Positions 38,906 through 48,346 of a stretch of 64,000 nucleotides of DNA are shown here, piece by piece. The stretch is from Flaccisagitta enflata (taxonomy: Eukaryota; Chaetognatha; Sagittoidea; Aphragmophora): the NCBI GenBank assembly GCA_965153355.1, contig OZ231128.1:27404001-27468000 (forward strand), given 5' to 3'. The stretch's first letter is position 1, and each line of letters opens with the position of its first letter. The translations under genes and the position numbers were made by a program. Below the pieces are notes generated by a model. That model worked only from the letters and a program-made list of their open reading frames with translations, was not told the origin of the DNA and searched no databases.

Positions 38906-39958
38906 TTTATCTTCCTTCTTTCTTTCTTTTTACTTTCTTTCTATTCTTATCTATCTTTCTATTCTTTTTACTTTCTTTCTATTCTTATCTATCTTCTTTC
39001 TATCCTTATCTCATGCCTCATATGCTAACGCCATGGTGCAAATAGATACCTATGGATCAAACCGTGGATTCGTGCATCTTTCTTCCAAGATACTGCCTAT
39101 CTCGAACTCGAATTCGCCAGGAATCTTCAAAAATGGTCGAAGTTAGTAAATAGTGTTCTTCATAAAACCATAGAAATAGAAATAATGACTACAGGGGCCA
39201 AGCCTGGCCAATATGCGCGCCTGATTAAGAACACATGAATGTTATTATTGTTTAAACATAGTTTATGAATGAATGAATGAATGAATGAATGAATGAATGA
39301 ATGAATGAATGAAACAGAGATTATTAGATTGAAGCTGCTCTTTTGATGTGAAAGCCGATTTGAATAAATGCGTTACCGACAAACCAACTGATAAACAGAC
39401 AAGTCCTCTTATCTGTAAAGTCGCGCATAAAAAAGTTTGGCGAAGTGGTGATATCATTGGGTTCTTTTTCTATGAAAATTGTAGCTATCATTTACACTTT
39501 TCCTTATCAAGTCTGCATATTTCGTTTATCAAAACCACGGTTCCATAAATATGTTTTTGTTTTTCATTTGTCATTTAACCAACCTCAAAACTCCTTCATT
39601 CTTTCATAGGCGTTTCCCCGATGTCGCTGACAACGTGGACGAAATTTTGCAACGCCACGGCTGGGGATTACAAGCACGTCACGTGGGAGCCTCCCTGTTT
39701 TGCAATTTCGTCACCGTCGAGGAGAAGTCAAGGATTGCCGCTCGCCTCATCTCTTTCTGCCCCGATCCTGACATGACTCCAGGTTTTAGATGGACTATCA
39801 GACTGAGTAGCCAGTGGACACACACACAGACACACACACAGACACACACACAGACACACACACACACACACACACACACTGAAACACACACACACACAAA
39901 CTGAAACACACACACACACAAACTGAAACACACATACATACAAACACACACACACACA

Positions 39959-39989
<31 letters not shown>

Positions 39990-40156
39990 GTGCACACAAT
40001 TAAATACACACTATTTGACTCGATAATCACCAACAGATGAATGGACCAATGGACGGACAAAGCCTCTCCTCGAGTCGTGAGTTCGCGACTGAAAATGTCA
40101 GAAAAAAGGCAATTATTTCGTTTTAGATGGACTATCAGACTGAGTAGCCAGTAGAC

Positions 40157-40231
<75 letters not shown>

Positions 40232-40858
40232 ACTGTGGCATCATTAATGCACTAGCTACTCAGTTGGATTTCCTTCTTTCACGGCATCATATCATAGGAC
40301 AATGCACGCCGTTAGTAACACTAAGTTTTCAAATGTCCTAAATGCCTCCTATCTATAGGAAAACCGGAATTCCCCGTTGTCGATCCGGAGCGATGCTTGG
40401 CCGACTTCGTATCGGAAGAGACCTGGGTCCTCTTCAAACTTCTCGGCGTGAAGATCAGGTGGCTTTGGGAAAATCCTCCATGGGACTCCAATCCCGACTA
40501 CCAGGCGATGGCAAAGGTCGTCAGGAATCTCGTCAGCGTCAATGATCCGGCGGAGCGCATGTGCGCCCTCGCGAAAAGGTTCAAGGTAAGCTGTATGACT
40601 ATTTTCAAATTCATATGCTACTGGTTGACTAAATTTATATGATACAAGTACAGTTGATTGAAATGTTACGGCCTAATATGATCGATTGACTTGTCAGCCA
40701 ATTGCTACTTCCAATTATTATCAGCTAGTACTACTATCTATACTCACTAGGACTTTGGTCCAGTTGATCCAGAGTTAAGATCAGGGATGATGTTTGACGC
40801 GTTCCGATATTCTCAGCGATATCCAGACATGAACAGATCGACCGTGCTCAAAAAGTGA
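28742..40858 (+). CDS. Eleven-exon transposase-like gene of the giant element
   Basis: Exons: 28742-28998, 30378-30555, 35325-36690, 36952-37062, 37168-37249, 37813-38068, 38503-38672, 39046-39141, 39610-39782, 40359-40585, 40751-40858. All ten introns are GT-AG and all phases agree, giving 1,007 residues. Residues 1-145 look helical and basic. 146-162 hold CxxC and CxC (CSGC, CNC). About 167-470 is Pro/Ser/Leu-rich and partly repetitive. The core has LHFDG (D560), AFDTTPANTG (D627) and CGHH (C656-H659). From memory, an abundant uncharacterised animal family shares this order: helical region, Cys segment, [F/W]DGK, FDTTxxNTG, CRHHxxE. The FDG and FDTT aspartates would be metal ligands of an RNase-H-type transposase. 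Here the residue I recall as Glu after CxHH is Met662. Nuclear DNA cleavage and joining is inferred. The least certain join is exon 2 to exon 3 across a 4.8-kb intron, and a further 5' exon is possible. Confidence 0.78.
28999..30377 (+). other. Intron 1, microsatellite-filled
   Basis: Contains a 15-bp repeat (GGGTGGATGGGGCAC) at 29,128-29,190, CT at 29,370-29,437, an HD fragment at 29,520-29,588, degenerate GAAA/GGAA to about 29,812, GT at 29,816-29,868, and a C/T-rich stretch before the acceptor TTGTCAG. Confidence 0.75.
30378..30555 (+). CDS. Exon 2 of the transposase-like gene
   Basis: Reads KLNSDAHNDRLKRHQELLTW after the split Arg codon, with a basic KRKRSE stretch, ending RRRANWEEQRQ before the donor GTTGGA, phase 0. 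Without splicing, translation would stop at 30,576. The counterpart at 57,811-57,988 (minus strand) differs by three residues (H/Y, K/Q, M/T). Confidence 0.75.
30638..31362. mobile_element. MITE in intron 2 (CAGGGTGTGCAAAATTATCC ends)
   Basis: CAGGGTGTGCAAAATTATCC at 30,638 faces GGATAATTTTGCACACCCTG ending at 31,362. The CAGGGTG start is typical of Tc1/mariner-related MITEs, but a flanking TA duplication is not evident. Only its left 120 bp is present in the inverted copy. Confidence 0.75.
31386..35070. repeat. 23-bp satellite array inside intron 2
   Basis: About 150 copies of a 23-bp unit. The core (31,950-34,880) is dominated by units with CTCCAGATGCTCGTCAC followed by GTTTGA. Edge units are more diverged (CATGTTTGTCTCCAGATGC at the left; ATGTTTGTC at the right). 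Variants cluster: CGCTTGAC at 33,180-33,420, ATGCTTGTC near 32,040-32,120, ACGCTCGTC at 34,755-34,840. This is the pattern of local copying. Truncated units occur mostly in 34,080-34,600. Each unit carries an E-box-like CAGATG. The period is not a multiple of three, so it is unlikely to be coding. Confidence 0.97.
35079..35292 (+). repeat. HD-family copy next to exon 3
   Basis: Head TTTTAGTTCGGGACACGCAAC, GAGGCTTTGTCCGTCCATCTG, GGTTGGATGCCCCTGCCCACC and GATCCTGCGTCACTTGTTTA. It ends about 30 bp before the exon 3 acceptor and is the reverse complement of the copy at 3,537-3,800. Confidence 0.85.
35325..36690 (+). CDS. Exon 3 of the transposase-like gene
   Basis: Opens in phase 0 after TTCTTTCAATCAG with EQFDVLCSGCFATPCNCQAR. 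A proline run follows, then a 6-residue repeat (SQPPLS type), and a Ser/Pro/Thr-rich and acidic stretch. From about residue 474 it is ordinary globular sequence (KRRDKLHLCFDNATFIGKFA, VTLSLPTVKRRMADARRR, FACLHFDGVKQK). Ends GATGGCTCAG before GTGAGA, phase 1. A 294-codon antisense frame and an Ala-rich sense frame over the same region are shadows of its GC-rich repeats. Confidence 0.8.
35480..35640 (+). repeat. Coding 18-bp minisatellite in exon 3
   Basis: About nine imperfect copies of CAGCCTCCACTGTCATCG encode a Q-P-P-L-S-S-like six-residue repeat. It is a likely flexible linker of variable length. Confidence 0.8.
36952..37062 (+). CDS. Exon 4, carries the FDTT motif
   Basis: After acceptor CCGTAG: VEIYKVLAKAIVRCGLRDLL then IALAFDTTPANTGIIK, donor GTGGGG, phase 1 at both ends. 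D627 is the likely second metal-binding aspartate (inferred). Confidence 0.8.
37168..37249 (+). CDS. Exon 5, carries the CGHH motif
   Basis: After TTTGCAG: GAVTLAERWLGRKVLWIACG then HHKWMLVL, strong donor GTAAGT, phase 2. The C-x2-H pattern follows the second Asp closely, as in several DDE transposase superfamilies. Confidence 0.8.
37268..37432. mobile_element. pogo/Tigger-like MITE in intron 5
   Basis: The left end CAGTTGAACCCCGCAATGACGG and the right end TATAGTGAGTTGTAACTG are imperfect inverted repeats, with GGATGCCAAGGGAC and CTCGGGTCCGTTATA inside. This is the form I associate with Tigger/pogo MITEs. A related fragment is at 52,846-52,920. Confidence 0.55.
37813..38068 (+). CDS. Exon 6 of the transposase-like gene
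   Basis: After TTTTACAG, completing a Leu codon: KGAWCSIFSHKSKSPADELC, then a segment rich in acidic and aromatic residues, ending EYDLLWNLCL before GTGAGA, phase 0. Confidence 0.8.
38503..38672 (+). CDS. Exon 7 of the transposase-like gene
   Basis: After TTTAATTTTCAG: FLAGVKSEVKVTKLPDVKNV, then KWMSEAIYALLMCIYQDQFP, ending SKFVV across the junction before GTAAGT, phase 2. Confidence 0.8.
38870..39003. repeat. CTTT microsatellite in intron 7
   Basis: CTTT and CTTTCTATTCTTAT repeats upstream of exon 8. Confidence 0.9.
39046..39141 (+). CDS. Exon 8 of the transposase-like gene
   Basis: After CAAATAG: YLWIKPWIRASFFQDTAYLE then LEFARNLQKWSK, donor GTTAGT, phase 2. Confidence 0.75.
39264..39313. 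repeat. GAAT tetranucleotide repeat in intron 8
   Basis: About twelve copies of GAAT. Confidence 0.95.
39610..39782 (+). CDS. Exon 9 of the transposase-like gene
   Basis: After CTTTCATAG: RFPDVADNVDEILQRHGWGL, then ARHVGASLFCNFVTVEEKSR and a segment ending PDPDMTP, donor GTTTTA, phase 1. Duplicated at 61,331-61,503, where the copy starts at exactly the first exon base. Confidence 0.8.
39815..40235. repeat. Two CA arrays and an HD fragment in intron 9
   Basis: CA at about 39,815-39,990 and 40,158-40,230, separated by GGACCAATGGACGGACAAAG...CGAGTTCGCGACT, a reversed HD fragment. TAGATGGACTATCAGACTGA precedes both CA tracts, so the block is itself duplicated. Confidence 0.85.
40359..40585 (+). 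CDS. Exon 10 of the transposase-like gene
   Basis: After CTATCTATAG: KPEFPVVDPERCLADFVSEE, then TWVLFKLLGVKIRWLWENPP and a segment ending ALAKRFK, donor GTAAGC, phase 0. The copy at 62,021-62,247 encodes the same protein. Confidence 0.85.
40751..40858 (+). CDS. Exon 11 (last) of the transposase-like gene
   Basis: After ATACTCACTAG: DFGPVDPELRSGMMFDAFRY, then SQRYPDMNRSTVLKK and TGA. The copy is at 62,413-62,520. Confidence 0.8.
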   Translation, partial: DFGPVDPELRSGMMFDAFRYSQRYPDMNRSTVLKK

Positions 40859-41440
40859 AAAAAAGATTTGAGCTGGAGTCGTTATTGATTTTTTGTTTCA
40901 TATGCACTGTTTGTTTTATCCCTATCTACGATATATTCCTTATTGTTTGTTTTTATGGTCAAGCTGTGATATTTATTTAGATGATTGATAACAAGATTAT
41001 AATTTTATTGACTTCAAGAATAATGTTGTCTAAATAGCATTTATTTAGGGATTCAGTGAATTTTCATATGAATTTGAGGATCATGTGGTTATTGTTGATG
41101 TTGTTTCTGCATGGTTTTGAATGGAACTGGAGTATAATCAATATTTGCTTTTATTTCAGAATTATCGGAGGGGTTGAATTGATTTCTCCTTAAGAAGCAA
41201 CACTGCAAGCGCGCAAATGAGTTCCACCTATAAGGAGACTGAGATGAGGATAACGTTTGAGATGCTTGGTGATGCCTGTGATGATTAGTTGTGCTTGGCT
41301 TTAAGTCCCTTGCGATGTGACTCTAAAAGAGTGTCCGTAGGTCTATCCGTACTTAGGCACCCATGTGAAAGTTATTGGTTATGTATTTGGCCCATTTTGC
41401 TGCACTGACTTTCTTGTAAGTATATCGATAATAAAAGCAT
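40859..41440 (+). other. Probable 3' UTR with AATAAA signal
   Basis: The first AATAAA after the stop codon is at 41,430-41,435; the duplicate keeps it at 63,092-63,097. No further exon is recognised. Confidence 0.5.
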
Positions 41441-41924
41441 TTTGTTAAAAACAACCATAATTTTAGTTTGCTCATTATGACAAATAATTGTGACTAGCTG
41501 TCACTTCCCAATTAAATTTTTTTTAACCTATGCAAGTAGAAAGCTTTTTTAATTAATATTTAGATATTTTTGAAATGTTTAATGGATTAACATAACCTAA
41601 TCTTATCGATATACTTTTTGTTGTGTTTGCAAAAAAAAATTTCTACTGAATTTGATGATCGTGATGCTGCAAAGGAGCTGTGGTTTGTTGTATTTGCAGT
41701 CATCATGTATGCATTGGTTACAATGTTGCACAGTGCACGATTACCGTGGGGCTCAAAATTTCAATTTGAAAGCGCAAGATTCGCAACATCGCCAACCACG
41801 TCACTAACCCCCACCTAAACCTGCAAGCACCTGCGGTAACAAGCATATGAGTTTTATTTTCCAAGTGGATTGAATGGTCATGGTGCTGAACTTGCCGATA
41901 CTCATAGTGGGAGTGAACCAGCGT

Positions 41925-42090
41925 GAGCTCGAAGTGAATGTGAGCAGTGAGCTGGTTGTGATCATGTGAATTCAAGCTGGATGTACGCGTTAGCTGTATT
42001 TGAGCGCTAGCTGGGTGTGAGCTCTAGTTGGGCGCGAGCGTTAGCTGGGTGTGAATGGTGGGTTTGTGTGCTAGCTGGGCGTCATGTTCG
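41925..42090. repeat. Degenerate short tandem repeat (AGCTGGGTGTGAG type)
   Basis: Motifs AGCTGGGTGTGAG, TAGCTGGGCG and GAGCGTTAGCTG recur about every 16-18 bp. The duplicate near 63,640-63,770 has one unit more. Confidence 0.7.
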
Positions 42091-43776
42091 TAGGTATGAG
42101 TTTGCCAGATGAAAGTGAGCCCATCTGATCACCTGTACCACCTGTCCCGGCCAAAGTGTGATCATGGAAGTAACCTTGATCTGAGATTCCGCTTGTTTTA
42201 GTTCAACTACCCATTGGAATACAATGCGGGTGTACAATGGGGGTAGCGGTAATCTGCTTGCATTTAATTTTCCTGATAATTCATGCTTACATTACAATTC
42301 TGTTTATGATATTATTCTTAATATCAAAAGGAATAAATCTTAAGCATGATATTCATTTATTCATTTCCTTTGCTTCAATTCTTCGTGATCCTGAAATGGT
42401 TTCAGCCAGTTACTGGAGTAGTTAGCTAGTGGATACTTGAGTAGTTTTAGCTAATCCATGCAATAGTCAGGAGGTGAAAGATCGCTGGATTTTGCATATT
42501 GACTAAAACTGTGTTAATGGGGAAGTCATATTCCAAAGCATACTTATCTCATGGTTATTTTTAAAACAATATTAGGTTGGTTGATAGGGATAGTGGGTCT
42601 CCAGCTTTCAAGTTACGTGAAAACCAAAGGAAAATTTATTTCTCAGCATTTTAACAGAGTTCATTAGATTGTGTAAAGAATTTTACATGGTTATGAAACA
42701 AAATTTGCTCAATGAAACTATTTTTCATAGTTCATGGCTAATTCAGGTTTTTCTAAAAAGTGAGCTGTTTTGTTAATAATTGAGGGTAATTGAGGGTAAA
42801 ATTTTATTAGAATTTTTTTAAAAATGGTTCTGTCAACTATATACAGAATTTTTTTTGAAAAATTATGTAAATCATATTTTTAAATTTCCCTATAAGAATA
42901 CCTTTGTCACACCATTTAAAAAAAAAAAATTAGAATAGATATAATTATATTGAATTTCAATATGAGACATAAAAATGATCAAATTAAGCTAGCTTTTTCA
43001 AAATTTTATAAAACGTTAAATAACTGAGCACAATTTTTTGGGGTTTTGACATAATTTGGACTCTCTAAGCCAGCTTTATATTACCTGAATTATTCAAAAT
43101 TTAACTATAAGATTATCATTATTATTTGGAATATGACTTATCCTGCTATTCCAGTTTTACTTGCTCCTTACTGTAGCTCAAAGCAAAGTAAATAGTTGTT
43201 TAAATTCCTCTTACATTCTTTTTTTTAAAAGAACCAAGTTCAAAAAAATGTTAAGCTTAAAATCTTGAAAAATTTTAAAAATTGCTAAAAATATTAAAAG
43301 GTTTTAGTCAACATTTGAAAAAAATTTACTTAGAAAATATATAAAGATAGATAAAACTTGCAAATCAAAGTTTGGAGTTGATTCAGAACCTATTTTGGTT
43401 TTGGAAAAAAAAAAGTTCAATTTGTATATTTTCACAGCTTTGGCAGCTATTTTACGTTTTGTCCAAAAACTTATTTGCATAACTTTTGTTTATTAAAGAT
43501 AATTGTGAAACCTGTAAAAATGGTCCAATTGAGCTGATTTCTATAAGATTATATAAAAATTTTTGCTTGATCTAATGAAATAGGTCTAGAACCTTGAAAA
43601 ATGAAATCTTAACGGGGTCACAAGTTAAAGCTTAAGAGGCTAATTGCACTCACTCAATAGAGCAACCTTTCATTAGCCTAAATCTTTGATATATCATAAT
43701 ACAAACAAAATGAGGATATTTAAAATCTATCCTCCAGTCGAGGTCGTCATTGCTCCCATCGTACTGTATATAAAAG
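42091..43776. other. AT-rich element interior, no gene seen
   Basis: A low-complexity AT-rich stretch, especially 42,700-43,600. No conserved frame, repeat or inverted repeat is evident. Confidence 0.45.
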
Positions 43777-44400
43777 GAACAAGGCGGGATACACGGGCCA
43801 AGACGGTGCGCCTGGCATTTTAAACTGAGCGTGACTGGCCAACCAGCAGACAGATACAGCAAGACGTAGAGGTGCGTAGGCGGATTATATCATTTGCAGT
43901 TGTGCCACACCCTTCATGTACATAGGCATGTCGGTTTTTCAGTAACTCTGTCCATTCAGTGGTCTTAAACATCACGAAAAGGGTGTTTTCATTTTTAGAA
44001 GCGTGCACGCGACTCTGACTCGCCCTGTCCGTCTGTCAGTCCTTCGGTCCGTCAGTCCGTCCAAAGCGTCCGTAATGCTTTGCTTTTTTTACATTTTACG
44101 TCATTTTAAGTCTCATGGTCTCATCAACCGCACATGACTGTAAGGTGTGGACCTTGTTAAGGTTATGTGCCGTAACATTTGATGTTAAAATTTTTTTAAG
44201 TGATATGGAAATTGGAGCGTGCAAGTTACTTACAGTTGAGCTTCATGAGAGTGCATATCAAGGGACCGAGCAAAATTATACCTTAATGAAGCTGCGTTGA
44301 AGCCAATATAGAAATAATTTTTAGTCACGTGCACGCGACTCTATGACCCGCTCTGTCCGTCTGTCGGTCGGTCGGTTGGTCCGTCCATCTGTCACGCTTA
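43777..44400 (+). repeat. HD-family remnants and copies
   Basis: Tail remnant GGAACAAGGCGGGATACACG at 43,777 in reverse orientation. A copy from 44,000 has head GCGTGCACGCGACTC and CCTGTCCGTCTGTCAGTCC. A second copy from 44,321 has TTTTAGTCACGTGCACGCGACTC, GCTCTGTCCGTC and GGTCGGTCGG. Confidence 0.75.
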
Positions 44401-44811
44401 GCTTTTTTTATCGTTTTACGTTATTTTATGTCATTTTAAGTCATTTTAAGTTTTTTAAAGTCAATCTACATTTAGTCTTTATCTTTTAGTCTTTTAGTCT
44501 TTTGGTCTTAACAATCGCACGGGACTGTAAGTGGTTGACCTTGTTTAATCTCTCATGTGGCAGCATATAGAATGCCTTTTTGGCGGGTAACCGTAGCACA
44601 AAAAGAAAACGGAACTTCTTTGATTAATTTTTCTTAAGTGAAGACTAACTATAGAAAATTTATGACCGTTTGAAAGCTCTGCAAAAGATCATTAAAATGT
44701 GACGTTGCTGATCATTCTAGGTTTATCCGTATAGGAATGGGATAAGAATGAACGAAAACATTGTCCTTTTTATTTCGTGGTCAGATTGAATATTAAGTTT
44801 TTGTGAATATA

Positions 44812-45247
44812 CAGGGTGATTTTTTTCAAGTGGGGTTAAGACATCAAATTTTTATTATGCAATGTTAGGATAAACCAAAGTTAGTTTACAGTCACAAACT
44901 ACTTGACATTTAATATTCAAGAAAGAAAAAATATTTTTGACCATTTTTGACTGCAATTCAGCATAGTTTACCATATTCAATCCATTAAGTTTAGATCAAA
45001 ACAAATTATCACTTAGATTTTGTAATTTCAGCTTCATTCTATAAGCAAAAATATAAAAAACATTGATTTTCCTGAAATTTTGGTTTTAATGAAAATACTA
45101 ACAAAATTTGTCAAAAATATTTTTTTATTTCTAGAAAAGTAAATGTTAAGTAGTTTGCAACTATAAATTAACTTTGGTTCATCCTAAAATATCATGATTA
45201 AAATTTTATGCCTTAATACTTTCCCCCACTTGAAAAAAATCACCCTG
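44812..45247. mobile_element. Tc1/mariner-like MITE with TA duplication
   Basis: 436 bp between TA dinucleotides (44,810-44,811 and 45,248-45,249). Ends CAGGGTGATTTTTTTCAAGT and ACTTGAAAAAAATCACCCTG are perfect inverted repeats, and weaker complementarity runs through most of the length (AACTAACTTTGG/CCAAAG type). No coding capacity. Confidence 0.9.
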
Positions 45248-45546
45248 TATAACTACAGTGTAGTAGTGAAGTAGTTCACTTTGACAAGCTCTAACTTTTA
45301 AGCGGTTTGAGATACATATCTAGGAATGGTCTAGATTGAAGAAAATTAAAAGATCTGTAAAATCAACCATGAAAAATTTTTTTTATGAAGTAACGAAGAG
45401 AAAAGTCTGCAACTTCAACTTTTACATTCATGACCACCTCTGCTTTATTATTATGTCATTTCTAATTAAGACTAATCAACCAGCATGGTCTCATTTTGAC
45501 AATATGTCACAGTGCTTTCAAATGGCCATGGATTTTACTTTGGTTT

Positions 45547-45606
45547 TAGTCGCGTGCTACGCGACTCTTTAAGCCACTTTTTGGTCGGTTGGTCCGTTGG
45601 TCCATC
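45547..45606 (+). repeat. HD-family head fragment
   Basis: TTTTAGTCGCGTGCTACGCGACTC followed by GGTCGGTTGGTCC. It has the intact hairpin head and lacks the tail. Confidence 0.85.
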
Positions 45607-45656
45607 ACAGAACTGTTTCAAAGGCTTTGTAAAGCGTTTTTTATGTCTCTGAATGG

Positions 45657-46082
45657 TACACATGGAAGCAAAATAGAGCGCGATAAGAGCCGATAAGACG
45701 CCAAAAGCAAAAAAAAAATTAGCACCCCCCCCCACAGCCATATTGGCAGACTGAAATTTTTTATTGAAAATTATTTTGAGTAATTTAGGGGAATACAAAT
45801 GGCGTCATCAGAGCGATTTTTGAGATTGTAACTAAAACCTTGAAATTTATCACTTATACTCATAAAATATACATTCTCAAAAAAATAAAGAAAAAAAGAG
45901 TAAAAAGTGATGAATTTCAAGGTTCTAGGTACAATCTTAAAATTCCCTCTGATGATGCCATTTACATTCCCTTAAGTTAATCAAACTACTTTCAAAAAGA
46001 ATTTTCATTCAGCCAAGTTGACTGTAGGGGGGGTGCTAAAACTTTTGGCGCCTCATCACACTATATTTAGCGTCCATGTGTA
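45657..46082. mobile_element. Fold-back element
   Basis: Inverted arms of about 200 bp: TACACATGGAAGC / GCGTCCATGTGTA at the ends; TTAGCACCCCCCCCC / GGGGGGGTGCTAAAA; AACCTTGAAATTTATCACTT / AAGTGATGAATTTCAAGGTT near the centre. Confidence 0.9.
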
Positions 46083-46257
46083 GAGAAGGAACTTTGTTGA
46101 GTAAAGGTCGTTTAAAATGTCTTTTTGAAAAATGATGTTTGTCTGTCTGTCTGCCTGACTTTTTTTTGAAAGTGCTGACGCACGCGACTTAGGTATTATG
46201 ACCCTGTTCTTATTGGATTGATTTTAATGTTTAAAAAACTTTTTGTTCCATTTTTTT

Positions 46258-46490
46258 AAGTCGCATGCTACGCCACTATACACCCCGCTTTGTCGGTCTA
46301 TCCATCCGTCCGTTAATCCGTCGGTCTGTCACACTTTACTTCTTATGGTTTTTTGCGGTCTTTGGCCTCACTGCTCCTGCCCAAATGATGGTGTTGCATC
46401 AAACACGGCCCCTGCCCACCCGCACGCGACTGGGGTAGCCGTTTATTTGGCCATGTGTTTGTGCTATGGTTATGCCTTTTTAGCGGATGC
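46258..46490 (+). repeat. HD-family copy, near full length
   Basis: AAGTCGCATGCTACGCCACTATACACCCCGCTTTGTCGG, a short GTCC body, TGGCCTCACTGCTCCTGCCC, CCTGCCCACCCGCACGCGAC, then TAGCCGTTTATTTGGCC. Confidence 0.9.
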
Positions 46491-47630
46491 GCTCCAGCGG
46501 TGCTCTACTTGAAACTGAGAGATGTAACCAAAGATTGACCTGGCATCAATTCTGATGGTGTAATTGTCAGTGTATACTACGCAAATAAAAGAAAAGATGC
46601 ACTTTTAAATAGCTCATTTAGGTTTACAAATTTAGAGAAACTAATTAAACTCTTAGACAACTTTCAAGCCCTTTGAAAGCCTCTATGTAAAAAGTGCCGT
46701 TTGGCAAAATAGTGCTTCTCTTTGCAGTGCTCTAGCTTCTAAACCGTTTGAGATTCACACCTGGCTTTACTGAAAATAATTAGAATTTTTTTTTTATCTG
46801 TTTTGTCAATAGATAAAGGGGTGGGTCTTTTTTTTTATTCGCGTGTTATGGGAGCTGGTTGCATCCTCCTCCCCACAGTCCGCAACGATGTTGTAGCCCA
46901 GCACTAGGTTTTCGTATCATCATACCATTATCCACTACACCCTACATTCCCCATTTTCCCCAAGCTATGATGTCAATTACTTCTTGCATCAAAAGCCCAT
47001 TATGACCAGGCCTAAATTTAGTGATTATTTTATCAATTACGCAAATTGATATAGCAATTGATGTTTTATCAATGTGACGTGTGTAGTTGAGCAAAGATGA
47101 AGGGTTTTGAGAGCTTGGTATTGTCGGGTACAGTATGAATCATCTTGTTCACAGCATTTTATGAGAACGTAACTCGACAAGTAGTAAAGATAATTTAGAA
47201 AATAGTCGACCCCGCGTCACTTGTTTATCGAATGTTTTTTTTTGTGATAATTGTATTTTGATATTACAGCTGAACTCTCAATTGCTCTTTTTTTTTTTAA
47301 TGGGTTTACTTTCTTACGCCAAATAGTCCCAAATTAGATATATTTTGATGAAGCCAATGAAAAAAATAGGAAAAAATTATTTTTTTTAAAGATGAATTAT
47401 GAAAAGAATAGTGATTTCGTATTATTTCCTTATAGAATTTTTACAAAATAGTTGCTGCAATGCTGCATAGTACTCAACAATTATGTATCCAGAATTACTT
47501 TTGAAATTGAATTTATTTTCAATATCTTTACTAGTTGTTGAGCTATGCCATCATTAAATGTTTGGAACATGATGAATCATACTGTAGAGTAGGAGGAAGG
47601 GAACTTTAGACAATTTAATACGTGACGTAA
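46491..47630. other. No gene seen
   Basis: AT-rich interior of the giant element with no recognisable frame or repeat structure. Confidence 0.4.
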
Positions 47631-47639
47631 CCCTGTGAT

Positions 47640-48346
47640 GCGCTGGAGCATTTTGGTCCGGAAGCAGAAGACATCACGAGAAGTGCAAGTCCCGGAAGGC
47701 TAACAAGTAAGTAATGTGGTTGTCAGACCCTCAGATCAACATAAAAGGGGGGAAGGGGGCGGGCGATTCAGAAGCTCATCAATATCTGCCTCGTTCAGTC
47801 TCATTACAAACATTTATCAATTTCATTTCCCTAAAATCACGTGTGTGCTAAACGTGGATAACGTGTAAGGAAAACGATTTGTTATTTGATTATCTCATTT
47901 TCTGTCTTGTGTTCTTTATCATTTCTTATTCCCATGAAATCATTAAGATCTTTAATATTCCTATTTATGTTTAGATGAAACTATCCCTAATCACGTATAA
48001 GGTTGTTCGTGTATCAATTAGTCTTCAAATAAATAAGATGATCATAACGCATTACATAAAATGGTACTTTGAAAAGATTCAAGCTGCGGACTCAATCCCA
48101 TATTTATCAGCAGCCTTGAAAGACTACGCTACTTAGGTTTCGCAACAAATTCAACGCCACTGCACGCCACCGCACTACTGAGTCAGTTGAGCACACGGAA
48201 AACGTTTGCTTAAAGTGCGCATTACGTTTGATCGATAAAAAACTGGCTATTCCGGGTCCGAAGAAAAAAAAGGCGTTGTACCGTTTCGCTAAATGCAAGG
48301 TTGAAATTCCGTGCAGTTTTTTTCGTAATTTTTTTTTCATTTTGTG
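47640..48346 (+). CDS. Possible two-exon Cys-rich, Lys-rich product near right end
   Basis: An open segment reading FWSGSRRHHEKCKSRKAN ends at a perfect donor GTAAGT (47,707). It can be joined in phase 2 to the acceptor ACTTAG at 48,131-48,136. The second segment reads FRNKFNATARHRTTESVEHT, then ENVCLKCALRLIDKKLAIPG, a KKKK run, and RFAKCKVEIPC before TGA at 48,344-48,346. The CxxC and later CxxxxxC with basic runs resemble a small zinc-binding, DNA-binding module, but I recognise no family. A single copy is seen, no start codon is placed, and the join is a guess. It lies just inside the right terminal repeat and points outward. Confidence 0.3.

Noticed and set aside
41618-41818. 66-codon frame after the transposase gene
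   Set aside because: It has no splice link to the gene, and in the duplicate copy at 63,285 the frame shifts after an A-run length change, so it is not conserved as coding.
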